Origin: Paenibacillus silvestris
GTDB taxonomy: Bacteria > Bacillota > Bacilli > Paenibacillales > NBRC-103111
Assembly (NCBI RefSeq): GCF_009882985.1
Contig: NZ_WTUZ01000040.1
Span: 558,001 to 622,000, forward strand
Length of the DNA: 64,000 bases
Direction of reading: 5' to 3'
Below the pieces are notes generated by a model. That model did no database searches and was not told the origin of the DNA. It worked only from the letters and a program-made list of their open reading frames with translations. A program made the translations under genes and the position numbers. Below are positions 8,473 through 17,495 of this stretch, one piece after another (the stretch's first letter is position 1; each line of letters opens with the position of its first letter).

Positions 8473-9453
8473 TCAAAAAATATTTTTCGACCATATCCGC
8501 AAGAGTTCCTCTTCACGGACAGGATCCATCCCGGCTGCACGCGGCGTAGTCGAAGAACGACTTTGATCCCACGAGAGCGTATCTCGAACAATTTCAATCA
8601 ATGGCCTTGTTGTCAATCCGGTTCCAAATGCCTTCGTATTGTCTAAAGCAAACATACCCACTAGACTATCGCTTTGAATCCAAAGCGGCAGTTCTATCCA
8701 TTCCCCAACTCCGTTTGCCACGAGGAATTCTTCAGGCACCCACGTACAAGTAACTCCATGAGGATTTAATTGTTGGCAAGCTTGGATGACCTCTTCCATT
8801 GTATAATCACTTCCGCTCGCATGCAGCGTCCCTACGACTTCTTGCTCCACTAAACGAATGATCCACGCTGACAAGTCACGCACATCAATAAATTGCAGCT
8901 TCCGCTCTCTCGGCAAAGGCACTAATACTTCGCCTCCGCGATGAAAACGAGCTGGCCAATACGTGAAACGATCTGATACATCGTAAGGTCCAACAATAAG
9001 ACCAGGTCGAACAACGAGCGTCCGATTGGGGAATTCCTCTTGCACAGCTTGCTCACATCGAGCTTTCTTTGCCCCATATTTCTGTCCAGGGTCCATCTGT
9101 TCCGTCAAATTAGCAACAGGTGCTGATTCATTAGCATTCACTTTCCTAAGATCCTCGTAGACGGAAACCGTCGAAATGAACGTATAGTGCTTCACTTGTT
9201 CCTTTAGCTGCTTCGCGGCGGCAGTGACAGCCTCAGGTTCGAATCCGCTGGTATCAATCACCGCATCCCACTCATGTCCCTGCAGACGATTCAAATCCAC
9301 ATGACGGTCACCAATAATATGCTGAACGTGTGGAAAGGCACCTGCATCATGCAAGCCGCGATGAAACAAGGTAACTTCATGGCCGTTCGCCACGGCCGCT
9401 TCCGTAAGAGCTCTGCCTAGAAACTTGGTGCCACCAAGAATGAGTATTTTCAT
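8473..9453 (-). CDS. NAD-dependent epimerase/dehydratase-family (atypical extended SDR) protein
   Basis: 326 residues with an N-terminal Rossmann nucleotide site (LILGGTKFLGRAL, residues 4-16) and a YGAKKARCE segment supplying the Tyr and Lys of the SDR active site. The GGTKFLG form is typical of the atypical SDR group related to CSP41/isoflavone reductase-like proteins, which often act on sugar nucleotides or bind RNA; the substrate is not predictable. A good AGGAGGATATTC site precedes the start. It is 49 bases downstream of the FAD monooxygenase gene on the same strand and may be cotranscribed. Confidence 0.82.
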   Translation of the reverse strand: MKILILGGTKFLGRALTEAAVANGHEVTLFHRGLHDAGAFPHVQHIIGDRHVDLNRLQGHEWDAVIDTSGFEPEAVTAAAKQLKEQVKHYTFISTVSVYEDLRKVNANESAPVANLTEQMDPGQKYGAKKARCEQAVQEEFPNRTLVVRPGLIVGPYDVSDRFTYWPARFHRGGEVLVPLPRERKLQFIDVRDLSAWIIRLVEQEVVGTLHASGSDYTMEEVIQACQQLNPHGVTCTWVPEEFLVANGVGEWIELPLWIQSDSLVGMFALDNTKAFGTGLTTRPLIEIVRDTLSWDQSRSSTTPRAAGMDPVREEELLRIWSKNIF

Positions 9454-9502
9454 GAATATCCTCCTAGGATTGAAATCCGCTCTTCTAATCGTATCCTTTC
9501 AG

Positions 9503-10705
9503 CTACTCCTTATTGTCCCACTCCGACATGCGATAGCCGAGCAACCAATCCAGCTGCTTTATTTTGAATGAGTCAGGAAATAAGCTCAACACTAGATTAC
9601 GTGCTTTTAGCATCGCAAAATTATTCATTTGCACCATACGAGCCATGCGTCTCGATTGCTGGACAACACGATTAGCGCGTGGGATTCGAATCGCTTCATA
9701 GGACTCGAGAGCATTTCTGATACTATTGGATGAAACATCTGCGATTTCCTTAAGACACCTTGCAAGCACATAGGCATCCTCCATCGCTTGCGCTCCACCT
9801 TGTCCCAAATTCGGCAGCATCGGGTGCGCCGCATCACCAAGCAATACCACTCTGCCCTTGCTCCATGCATGAAGCGGCTTTCGATCATAAATATCATGCT
9901 TGAGAATCGCCTGTTCGTCAGTCGCCCGCACCACCTGCTCAATTGGCGCATGCCAGCCTTGTAATTGCTGAAGGACATGCTCCTTCTTTCTCCATACATC
10001 CTTGCCTTCAGGAGCATTGATCGCCACAAACCAATAAATCTGACCCTCGCCCAGCTGTGAGAACCCAAATCGTTTTCCACTGCCCCAAGCTTCAAAATCT
10101 CCGCCAACCTCTAGCGTGTACGCAGGGTTAGCATAGGCAGCTACGCCACGGAAAGCCGTAAATCCTGAATACTGCAGAGGGCCAGGATCAAACAACAGCT
10201 TAGCCACATCAGAATGAAGCCCATCCGAACCGATCAAAATATCCCCGCTGTCTTCCGTACCATCCTCAAAATGAACGATAACCTCATCCTCATGCTGGTT
10301 ACAAGAAATCATCTTTTTTCGATCATGCAACATGGTTTCAACACTCAGATGTTCTACCAAAATTGCCTGCAGTTTTGCTCGATGAATAAGATAACTATAG
10401 GTTCCATAGAGCGCTGCTTGTTTGACTACGGGCACCGCTGTGATGGCTTTGCCATCCCAAGAACGAATGTCTGCCTGACCAACTCTAGCCCCTGCCTGCT
10501 TCACCTTTTCGGCGACTCCAAGCTCTGATAGGACATGTAGCGCATTCGCAGCGATAACGATGCCTGCTCCGAATGCTGCGCGTGTCTCCTTTTTCTCATA
10601 AATGACGGTTTCCCAGCCGATTTTTTGCAAAAACAGGGCTGTGGTCAGGCCGCCAATACCTGCCCCAATGATAATAGCTTTCTTCCTAGGTGCAATAGAC
10701 TCCAT
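9503..10705 (-). CDS. FAD-dependent aromatic-type monooxygenase
   Basis: 400-residue group A flavoprotein monooxygenase (PHBH/UbiH/salicylate hydroxylase fold). The N-terminal dinucleotide motif is IGAGIGGLTTALFLQ. The middle motif DILIGSDGLHS fits the DG motif. The second FAD motif GDAAHPMLPNLGQGGAQAME is fully conserved. Such enzymes use NAD(P)H and O2 to hydroxylate aromatic or related compounds in the cytosol. No pathway genes lie beside it, so the substrate is open; it could equally epoxidise or hydroxylate a secondary metabolite or an antibiotic. Confidence 0.86.
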   Translation of the reverse strand: MESIAPRKKAIIIGAGIGGLTTALFLQKIGWETVIYEKKETRAAFGAGIVIAANALHVLSELGVAEKVKQAGARVGQADIRSWDGKAITAVPVVKQAALYGTYSYLIHRAKLQAILVEHLSVETMLHDRKKMISCNQHEDEVIVHFEDGTEDSGDILIGSDGLHSDVAKLLFDPGPLQYSGFTAFRGVAAYANPAYTLEVGGDFEAWGSGKRFGFSQLGEGQIYWFVAINAPEGKDVWRKKEHVLQQLQGWHAPIEQVVRATDEQAILKHDIYDRKPLHAWSKGRVVLLGDAAHPMLPNLGQGGAQAMEDAYVLARCLKEIADVSSNSIRNALESYEAIRIPRANRVVQQSRRMARMVQMNNFAMLKARNLVLSLFPDSFKIKQLDWLLGYRMSEWDNKE

Positions 10706-10763
10706 TCCCCCTCCCAGATCTAGTCATTTCATCTACTTTATCATAATCTGAGAAAGACAAATA

Positions 10764-10787
10764 CTCCTTAATCCAAAGAGTAAGGAG
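10764..10787 (-). terminator. Possible terminator after the 49-residue gene
   Basis: Perfect seven-base arms CTCCTTA and TAAGGAG on a ten-base loop, followed on the minus strand by the T-rich TATTTGTCTTTCTC. It lies 37 bases after the small gene ending at 10824. Confidence 0.5.
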
Positions 10788-10823
10788 CATAGGCTATCAT
10801 GCATCTAAATGATTAGGAGACGA

Positions 10824-10973
10824 TCAGTTGGCGACTTTTTCTTGCTGCACTTCAATAAGTTCCAAGTTGGAGAAAAACAGGCTAAGTTTTTGCATTTTTT
10901 CAGAAGCAGCCAATTTCGGCAGTGGAGGGCACATAGGCTTTCCGTTGTAACTCACGATAAATAACAAATTCAT
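10824..10973 (-). CDS. Possible small protein, 49 residues, unknown function
   Basis: A 49-codon frame with ATG at 10973, a modest AAAGGA ribosome site nine bases upstream and a hairpin terminator downstream. The product starts MNLLFIVSYNGKPMCPPLP and ends LIEVQQEKVAN. It has one Cys and three Pro in a short central stretch, then an amphipathic helix. It occupies most of the 447-base gap between the monooxygenase and deoxynucleoside kinase genes, which otherwise shows nothing recognisable. I do not recognise it; a chance open frame remains possible. Confidence 0.45.
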   Translation of the reverse strand: MNLLFIVSYNGKPMCPPLPKLAASEKMQKLSLFFSNLELIEVQQEKVAN

Positions 10974-11119
10974 CACCAATCCTTTATGAATTTTTTGCGC
11001 AGCCTTCTTCTATTTTCCGACAAATAAAGCGGGACACCGTCAATATTCGATATGTATATGCAACTGCACAGGGCAATATGCTAACTTTTTTAAACTTTTT
11101 AACCCCGTATATAATTCGA

Positions 11120-11147
11120 AAGACCCCCTCTGATTAGAGGGGGTCTT
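11120..11147. terminator. Strong bidirectional hairpin terminator
   Basis: Perfect 12-base arms AAGACCCCCTCT and AGAGGGGGTCTT on a four-base loop. It lies five bases beyond the stop of the deoxynucleoside kinase gene. Confidence 0.85.
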
Positions 11148-11152
11148 CTTTA

Positions 11153-11809
11153 TTAAACAATCGCTAATTCGGAAAGTTTAGCGCGTACTTGATCTACTAG
11201 TTCTCGCGCATCTTCCGGACGGTTCACAACATCAACCTTGTCCATATCCACAATCAACACCTCTGAAGCATGATAATGGTTCATCACCCAATCATCATAG
11301 CCCGACCAGAGCTGACGATAGTAATCAACCAAAGATTGATCTTGCTCGAAGCTGCGTCCTCTTAATCCGATACGGTGCATCACTGTGTCAAAGGATGCTT
11401 TGAGATATACCATCAAGTCTGGCGCTTTTTTCGGAAGTTCAGCAAGCTCAGACATCATATTGTCAGCTAGTCCTTCATATACATCGAATTCTAATTGAGA
11501 GATTCGACCAAGCTCCCTATTCACTTTTGCAAAGTACCAATCCTCATAAATGCTTCTATCAAGTACATTTCGATTATGTACCAGCGCTTGTTTAATCGCC
11601 TTAAATCTTGTATTCAGGAAGTGCAGTTGAAGCAGGAACGGATAACGCTTCTTCTCAATCTCTTCCGGAGATGACGTGTAAAACAGCGGTAAAATCGGAT
11701 TATCATCTACACTTTCATAGAAAACACTTGAATTCAGTTCTTTTCCAAGCAAAGTGGATACTGATGTTTTACCGAGACCGATCATTCCCCCAACCACAAT
11801 CACAGCCAT
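11153..11809 (-). CDS. Deoxynucleoside kinase (dGK/dAK type)
   Basis: 218-residue cytosolic enzyme that phosphorylates deoxynucleosides for nucleotide salvage. The P-loop GGMIGLGKTS (residues 7-16), the DRS motif in NVLDRSIYEDW and the Arg-rich lid region HRIGLRGRSFEQD match bacterial deoxyadenosine/deoxyguanosine kinases. Bacillus carries two tandem copies (dck and dgk), whereas only one is present here, so the exact nucleoside is uncertain. The ATG at 11809 follows GAAGGAGAAAGGGG; a TTG at 11833 would add eight residues across that site and is unlikely. Confidence 0.88.
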   Translation of the reverse strand: MAVIVVGGMIGLGKTSVSTLLGKELNSSVFYESVDDNPILPLFYTSSPEEIEKKRYPFLLQLHFLNTRFKAIKQALVHNRNVLDRSIYEDWYFAKVNRELGRISQLEFDVYEGLADNMMSELAELPKKAPDLMVYLKASFDTVMHRIGLRGRSFEQDQSLVDYYRQLWSGYDDWVMNHYHASEVLIVDMDKVDVVNRPEDARELVDQVRAKLSELAIV

Positions 11810-11872
11810 TGACCCCTTTCTCCTTCTACCCAATCATAATTTACCTACTGTCAATTTTCGCAAAGCTTTCCT

Positions 11873-11900
11873 ATTATACAAGGAATTGATAGTCCTGCAA
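11873..11900 (-). promoter_or_regulatory. Probable sigma-A promoter of the deoxynucleoside kinase gene
   Basis: On the minus strand, -35 TTGCAG (11895-11900), a 16-base spacer and -10 TATAAT (11873-11878), about 64 bases before the start codon. Confidence 0.6.
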
Positions 11901-12081
11901 ACATTATTTTTTTACCTCTATCTCTCGCCATCTTCTTCCGAAAATACACAACTTAGATTGTACTTCGTCTAATTCCAAAACACCACAAAAAATGTTCCTA
12001 TGTTTCCGTGATTGTTTATTTGTTCATACTGTCACTAATAATAAGTGCAAGTTCACAAAAAAATAAGACAGAGGTGTGTCG

Positions 12082-12312
12082 ATGATTTACGGAACCAAAC
12101 TACTGGATACAGATATAGAGATATTCATTGCAGCCTTGACCAAAACACCTGTCTATGTTTGGTCGTTAGATCCTTTAGGCGTTTATTATCAAGTCAGCTC
12201 AGGAATTATTGTCAAATATACGCCTGATGAAGTACGAATCCAGAATGAACAGGACGCGTCTATTTCGAAATGGTATTCCCGTGAATCCAATGAATTCAGC
12301 ATCAGTTTCTAA
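12082..12312 (+). CDS. Hypothetical protein, 76 residues
   Basis: 76 residues from ATG 12082, eight bases after GAGG; a GTG two codons earlier is an alternative. The sequence is soluble and mixed in character (IEIFIAALTKTPVYVWSLDP early, KYTPDEVRIQNEQDASISKW late), with no Cys, signal peptide or membrane helix. I recognise no domain. It stands alone, between divergent and convergent neighbours, and is closed by a strong terminator shared with the PAS histidine kinase gene. The ribosome site, codon use and terminator favour a real gene. Confidence 0.65.
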   Translation: MIYGTKLLDTDIEIFIAALTKTPVYVWSLDPLGVYYQVSSGIIVKYTPDEVRIQNEQDASISKWYSRESNEFSISF

Positions 12313-12318
12313 CGAATG

Positions 12319-12358
12319 AAAAAACCGCCATTTTCCATAAGTGGAAAGACGGTTTTTT
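12319..12358. terminator. Bidirectional hairpin terminator
   Basis: Arms starting AAAAAACCG and ending CGGTTTTTT, with TTTTCC/GGAAA pairing inside. It lies between the convergent 76-residue gene and the histidine kinase gene. Confidence 0.85.
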
Positions 12359-12367
12359 CACGCGATC

Positions 12368-14614
12368 TCAGTTCCAATCCTTGATGTAATGTCCAGTTGT
12401 CATCGTAGGTAAACACACATCAATGACCGTTCCTTCTCCTAAATGGCTCTGGATGGTCATTGTCCCTTTGTGAGCCTCGACAATTTTGAAACACATCATC
12501 AAACCGAGACCTGTCCCCTTCTCTTTAGTGGTATAGAAAGGCTCCCCTAATTGTTTCAATCGATCTTCCGGAATACCGCAGCCATTGTCTTCTGTTCGAA
12601 CCCTTATCCCATCATATCCTTGCATGGACACTGTCAGTTTGATTTGGCCATTCTTCTCAATGGCTTCCATCGCATTTTTGACCAAATTAATAAACAATTG
12701 CTTCAAGTGCATTTCCGAACAAACGAGCTCAGTACTTTCAGTTTCAAATTCTAAAACAAGCTCCACATCGCATAAGACCGCTTGCGTTTCGAGCAGCGCA
12801 GTAACGGATTGAAGGATATCCTTCAAATCGCTTTTTTTGTAATGAATCGCCTCCGGCTTAGCAATCACAAGAAATTCACTGACAATAAAGTTGATCCGAT
12901 CTAATTCGGAGAGCATGATGTCAAAATAGTGCTGTTTCCCCTTTACATCATTCTGCAGCAGTTGCAAGAAGCCGCGCAGTGAAGTAAGGGGGTTTCTAAT
13001 TTCGTGCGCTAATCCTGCGGCTAACTGTCCTGCGACAGATAACTTATCTGATTTACGTAACAATTCCTCCGTTCGATTCCGTTCTGTGATGTCCCGTGAG
13101 ATGCCGGCAAAGCCAATGATTTCACCTTTCTCATTTTTGATCGGCGTTTTCGTCACGCTCACATGTACAAGTTGTCCATCCTTCCGCAGTCTGACGGTTT
13201 CAAGCCCAGAAATCTGGTTGCCAGCCTTCAGCATATCGTAGATTTCTTTGCGCTCATCCTCCAAGAAATCAGGATAGATCGGCAGCGGCTTATTCAATAA
13301 TTCGTCTTGATGCCAGCCAAATATTTGCTCATAAGCTCCATTGACCGAAATAACTCTGGCCCGTAAATCCAGCACACAAATGGCATCTGTCGTATTGCTG
13401 ATGAACGATTCAAGGAGATCCTTCGTCTCCCTAAGCTCGGTTTCCATTCGTTTTCGTTCTGTAATATCCACGCAGGATCCGATAACTTCGACCACGCGGC
13501 CATTTTCAAAAATCGGGCGTAAGGAAGTTAAATAAGTAATCCCTCGAAAGGTCGCTTCATACATGACATTCTCCTCGCCATTCCACGCCCTTCGGTAAAA
13601 CGAATCCATATTCACAGCCATAGAATAAGGCCAAATTTCGTAGAGGTGATTGCCAAGAATATTCGAAGGTTGAAATCCCAGTCGATAGAGAAGTTCGCCA
13701 TCGCATAACGTGTGAATGAATTTTCCTTGCATTTGCCTGAACTTCATTGTCATCCCTTGCTGTCTGCGTACCGTATCGTGCAGGTCCTGCTGAGCGACTC
13801 GGAGTGACTCGCGATCTTTGTTATGCTGCGTAATGTCTCTAGCAATGACATAAATACCTTCATTCATCCCATCCACAATAATAGGCACGTTCTTCAAGCC
13901 TAACTCTATCTGTTCACCGCTCTTGTGCTTAACCCGAAGCATATAGTTATCTGACTTTGAGACGATACTATTGATAAAATTATCTGCTTGATGTTCCTGC
14001 TTCCAGAGCCGGTTGATGGATTGACCGACTACTTCCCCTTCGGCATATCCTAAAATCCTTTCCATAGCAGGGTTCAGACTTTTAATCATCCCCTTAAGAT
14101 CACAGGTGAGAATGCCAGCAGGGTTATGCTCAATTAATGACTTATACCGCTGCTCACTCTCTGCAAGCTTTCGTTCCATTTCCGTTTTCTGTGAGAGATA
14201 GCTAATTTGAGACATATAATAAAACGGTTCATCCTGTGAATCTCTCATTAAAGAAATCCTAAATTCTACCCACGCGATGCTGCCATCTTTGCGAATCAAT
14301 TTTTTCTCAAGTTGATAGAAGCTTGTATCTCCAGAAAGCATTTGTTCGAAATAGGCTTCTAATTCTTCGGATTCATCGGATGAAAAAATCGCATGTAATT
14401 CCCTATTAACAAGCTCTTCTTCCGCGTATCCAGTTAACGTACATAAGCTATTATTCACTCTTAACCATAACCCGTTCAGCGAAATAATGGCGATACCCAT
14501 CGTGGTGAATTCGAAGACTGCGGCAAAAGACGGTTCTGTGCTCGAAAGCAAACCCTGAATATTGTCAGGATCTGCACGGTTAGAACGATCCTGCGGATTA
14601 TTGACCCTATTCAT
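12368..14614 (-). CDS. Cytosolic multi-PAS sensor histidine kinase
   Basis: 748 residues. About four PAS domains cover roughly residues 25-145, 155-270, 300-395 and 400-515, each with linkers ending in ITQHN/DITERKR/DITERNR-type sequences. A HisKA domain follows with the phosphorylatable His537 in LAHEIRNPLTSL, then a HATPase_c domain with an N box (LVKNAMEAIE), G1 (DNGCGIP) and G2 (GTGLGL). There is no membrane segment, so it senses an internal signal. No response regulator gene is adjacent; such orphan PAS kinases in spore formers often feed the Spo0 phosphorelay (KinA/KinE type). That role is inference. The start is backed by AGGAGATAACGT. Confidence 0.93.
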   Translation of the reverse strand: MNRVNNPQDRSNRADPDNIQGLLSSTEPSFAAVFEFTTMGIAIISLNGLWLRVNNSLCTLTGYAEEELVNRELHAIFSSDESEELEAYFEQMLSGDTSFYQLEKKLIRKDGSIAWVEFRISLMRDSQDEPFYYMSQISYLSQKTEMERKLAESEQRYKSLIEHNPAGILTCDLKGMIKSLNPAMERILGYAEGEVVGQSINRLWKQEHQADNFINSIVSKSDNYMLRVKHKSGEQIELGLKNVPIIVDGMNEGIYVIARDITQHNKDRESLRVAQQDLHDTVRRQQGMTMKFRQMQGKFIHTLCDGELLYRLGFQPSNILGNHLYEIWPYSMAVNMDSFYRRAWNGEENVMYEATFRGITYLTSLRPIFENGRVVEVIGSCVDITERKRMETELRETKDLLESFISNTTDAICVLDLRARVISVNGAYEQIFGWHQDELLNKPLPIYPDFLEDERKEIYDMLKAGNQISGLETVRLRKDGQLVHVSVTKTPIKNEKGEIIGFAGISRDITERNRTEELLRKSDKLSVAGQLAAGLAHEIRNPLTSLRGFLQLLQNDVKGKQHYFDIMLSELDRINFIVSEFLVIAKPEAIHYKKSDLKDILQSVTALLETQAVLCDVELVLEFETESTELVCSEMHLKQLFINLVKNAMEAIEKNGQIKLTVSMQGYDGIRVRTEDNGCGIPEDRLKQLGEPFYTTKEKGTGLGLMMCFKIVEAHKGTMTIQSHLGEGTVIDVCLPTMTTGHYIKDWN

Positions 14615-14817
14615 ACGTTATCTCCTATCATAGATATGCATTGGATGGCTTTCAGTACCGATCGTTTTTTGAATTCGACAACTTGCATATTATTCCTTCT
14701 TTAGTAGCTCTTGGAACATAAATAGTTCACGATATGTGACTTTGATCGCAAATGTTATGTTAGAATATAAAGGGTCTTGCTATATATAAACGGGTCGTAC
14801 GAAGGAGGATTCACAGC

Positions 14818-15750
14818 TTGCCAAACATCTGGACACATCTCATATTCGGCCAAGAATTGATGTCGCAACTGGGTCATGACCACATGCTGAATGACAGACA
14901 AATGCGACAAGTCTTCTCCCTTGGCTGTCAAGGACCGGATTTCTTGTTCTATCATCATTTCCTGCCTTGGAAAAAAGATAAAACACTAAATCAATTAGGA
15001 AGTCTTATGCATACGAAAAATTGCGGTCCATTTCTCGAGGATATGCTGCATCAGGTACAAGGCCGTGGACTGTATAATCCAGCTGTTGTTTATGTGCTTG
15101 GATTCATAACACACCATATTTTAGATCGTAACATGCATCCATATGTTTTCTATAAATCAGGTTTCAAAAAATGGGATCATCAACGATTTGAAATTATTAT
15201 GGATACCCTTATCGTAAAGCGTAAACGTGGAATTCAGACATGGAAAACACCAGTTTGGAAAGAAATTTATGTGGGTGAGAAGCTGCCACTTGGCGTTGTA
15301 CCTGCCCTAACCCAAGCAACGGCAAACAACTACCCGGACATTGCTACGAACATAACGGAGAAAGATTGGAACGACGCTTATTTCGATATGATACAGGCGC
15401 AGCGTCTTTTCCATGATCCTAAAGGAATTAAGAGGGTATTAACCTTCGGTAAAATTGCGCCGTTGGTTTATAAAAAGCGTGTGGCTCCGCTTGACTATCT
15501 AAACGAAGCGCACACCATTTGGAACTGTCCGACGTCGCTTGAAGAGACCTATACGCATAGCATCTGGGACTTATGGAATTTGGCTATGGCAGACGGAGAA
15601 ATCGTCATTCAAGCAGCCATACAAGTTTTACTTAATGGTTCATCTGCTGATCTACAGGCCTTAACTACCGTTCTAGGCAATCGCTCCTACGAGACGGGAA
15701 AAGACTGCGATAGCGGTTTGGAAATCACACATGTAAAGCCCATGCTTTAA
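14818..15750 (+). CDS. Zinc-dependent phospholipase C-like protein
   Basis: 310 residues, start TTG 14818 behind GAAGGAGG. The N-terminal 120 residues match the zinc-dependent phospholipase C/S1-P1 nuclease fold (PF00882-like): MPNIWTHLIFGQELM, then QGPDFLFYHHFLPW, then GFITHHILDRNMHPY, providing the spaced His and Asp ligands. No signal peptide is visible, unlike secreted phospholipase C toxins, so this uncharacterised group probably works inside the cell. It converges on the PepF-like gene with a four-base overlap of coding ends. Confidence 0.78.
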   Translation: MPNIWTHLIFGQELMSQLGHDHMLNDRQMRQVFSLGCQGPDFLFYHHFLPWKKDKTLNQLGSLMHTKNCGPFLEDMLHQVQGRGLYNPAVVYVLGFITHHILDRNMHPYVFYKSGFKKWDHQRFEIIMDTLIVKRKRGIQTWKTPVWKEIYVGEKLPLGVVPALTQATANNYPDIATNITEKDWNDAYFDMIQAQRLFHDPKGIKRVLTFGKIAPLVYKKRVAPLDYLNEAHTIWNCPTSLEETYTHSIWDLWNLAMADGEIVIQAAIQVLLNGSSADLQALTTVLGNRSYETGKDCDSGLEITHVKPML

Positions 15751-17441
15751 AGGTTCTTGTCGTCGACTTGGTCTAACCACTTCTCGATTTGACCGATGAC
15801 AGAAGCTACGCAGCCATCATGGAAAGGAGAGATCAAGTTAGCAACTTGAACGAGTTCCGTGAAGCTTTGGCTTCCACCTTGCTGGCAAAGTCTCAAATAA
15901 TCTTCCCAGGCCAGCTCCGGATTTTCATTCGCCCGTTTCCAGAACTGAAACGCACATACTTGCGCAAGCGTGTAGTCGATGTAGTAGAACGGGCTTTTGT
16001 AAATATGCGGCTGCTGCTGCCAGAAGCCTCCTCTTTCCAAAAAGTCGTTATCCTCATAAACACGATGCGGCAGATATTTCCGCTCAATCTCACGCCAAAC
16101 GAGTTTACGCTCGGCAGGCGTCAGCTCTGGCTGTTCATAGACACGATGTTGGAATTCATCGACCGCTACGCCATATGGAATAAACAAGAGGGATTCACTC
16201 AAATGTTTAAACTTATACTTGTCCGTTTCTTCCTCGAAAAATAGTGACATCCACGGCCACGCAAGGAATTCCATGCTCATAGAATGGATTTCACAAGCCT
16301 CCAGGGTTGGAAACACATATTCAGGCACTTGAAACTCTCTAGAGCTATAGCCTTGGAAGGCATGGCCAACTTCATGGGTTAAGACATCGATGTCTCCTGA
16401 TGTACCGTTAAAGTTAGAGAAAATGTAAGGTGCTTGGTATGTACTAATATAAGAGCAGTAGCCCCCAACGCGTTTCCCCTTCTTAGCCACCAGATCCATC
16501 AAGCCATTCTCGATCATAAACGTAAAAAATTCATCTGTTTCCGGCGACAACTCCGCGTACATCTTGCGTGCTTGCTCGACAATCCAATCGGCATTGCCTT
16601 TGGGTGTCGCATTTCCAGATGGGAAGCCGAACTTATCATCGTAATAATGAAGGGCGTCTACGCCGATTCTAGCCTTCTGCCGTTCTTTCAATTTCGTGGC
16701 AGCGGGCACAATGTGCTCCAATACTTGATTGCGGAACGCTTCCACATCTTTGGCATTATAATCAGAGCGGTTCATACGCGCATAAGCCAATTCCACAAAA
16801 TTGCTGTACCCAAGCTTCTTAGCAATAGCAGTACGGACCTTCACAAGTTGATCATACAGTTCGTCCAATTTCGCTTCGTTTTCGATAAAAAAGTTATATT
16901 TTACATCATTCGATTCTTTACGAACATTTCGGTCTGTTGATAATTGAAAAGGAATGAGTTGTGATAAATTTCGTTCTTCCCCTGCATAAACCAACTTCGC
17001 CGAAGCAAGCAGCTTGGAATACTCGCTGGCCAGCTTGTTTTCCTGGACGAGATCTTCAACGATTTCAGGTGAGAAGGTTTTGAGCGATAACGAAGCAATT
17101 CTGAACAATTGCTTGCCCCATTTGGCTTCAAGCTCAGCACGATAGGCGGAACCAATCAGCGCTTTGTAGAATTCTGTGATCGAGCCTTGGTATAAAGGTT
17201 CAATTTCATCAAAGTACTCTTGCTCCGCTTTATAAAATTCATCCGTCGTATCCACGCTGTGCCGAATTCGGGCAATAGCTTCCATGGACTCTTGCTCACT
17301 TCGAAGCTTTACGATGCCTTCCATTGCTTGGTCCTGCTCCCCAAAGGAAGCTGCCTGCTTAAACTGTTCTAATAGCTCTTTAAACGCCGCTTCAAATGTG
17401 CTAAATTCGGGTCTTACATACGTAAAGTCTTGGAATTTCAT
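15747..17441 (-). CDS. M3-family oligoendopeptidase (PepF-like)
   Basis: 564-residue zinc metallopeptidase. The catalytic HEVGH is at residues 356-360 (THEVGHAFQGYSS), followed by the downstream Glu in FPTLEACEIHSMSMEFL, which fits the M3 thimet-type fold. Length matches the PepF/M3B group, which degrades short peptides in the cytosol. The GGGFWQQQPHIYKSPFYYIDY region is typical of the family. The ribosome site is GGGAGAG. Its last four bases overlap the end of the convergent phospholipase-like gene, leaving no room for a separate terminator. Confidence 0.93.
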   Translation of the reverse strand: MKFQDFTYVRPEFSTFEAAFKELLEQFKQAASFGEQDQAMEGIVKLRSEQESMEAIARIRHSVDTTDEFYKAEQEYFDEIEPLYQGSITEFYKALIGSAYRAELEAKWGKQLFRIASLSLKTFSPEIVEDLVQENKLASEYSKLLASAKLVYAGEERNLSQLIPFQLSTDRNVRKESNDVKYNFFIENEAKLDELYDQLVKVRTAIAKKLGYSNFVELAYARMNRSDYNAKDVEAFRNQVLEHIVPAATKLKERQKARIGVDALHYYDDKFGFPSGNATPKGNADWIVEQARKMYAELSPETDEFFTFMIENGLMDLVAKKGKRVGGYCSYISTYQAPYIFSNFNGTSGDIDVLTHEVGHAFQGYSSREFQVPEYVFPTLEACEIHSMSMEFLAWPWMSLFFEEETDKYKFKHLSESLLFIPYGVAVDEFQHRVYEQPELTPAERKLVWREIERKYLPHRVYEDNDFLERGGFWQQQPHIYKSPFYYIDYTLAQVCAFQFWKRANENPELAWEDYLRLCQQGGSQSFTELVQVANLISPFHDGCVASVIGQIEKWLDQVDDKNL

Positions 17442-17495
17442 TGACTTCTCTCCCTCGCATTTTTTTTCAAAATAACGGCCTCATCTTCATTATCC

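Noticed and set aside
15789..16940. Plus-strand frames within the PepF-like gene
   Set aside because: No ribosome sites or domains; the opposite strand has an intact HEVGH peptidase.
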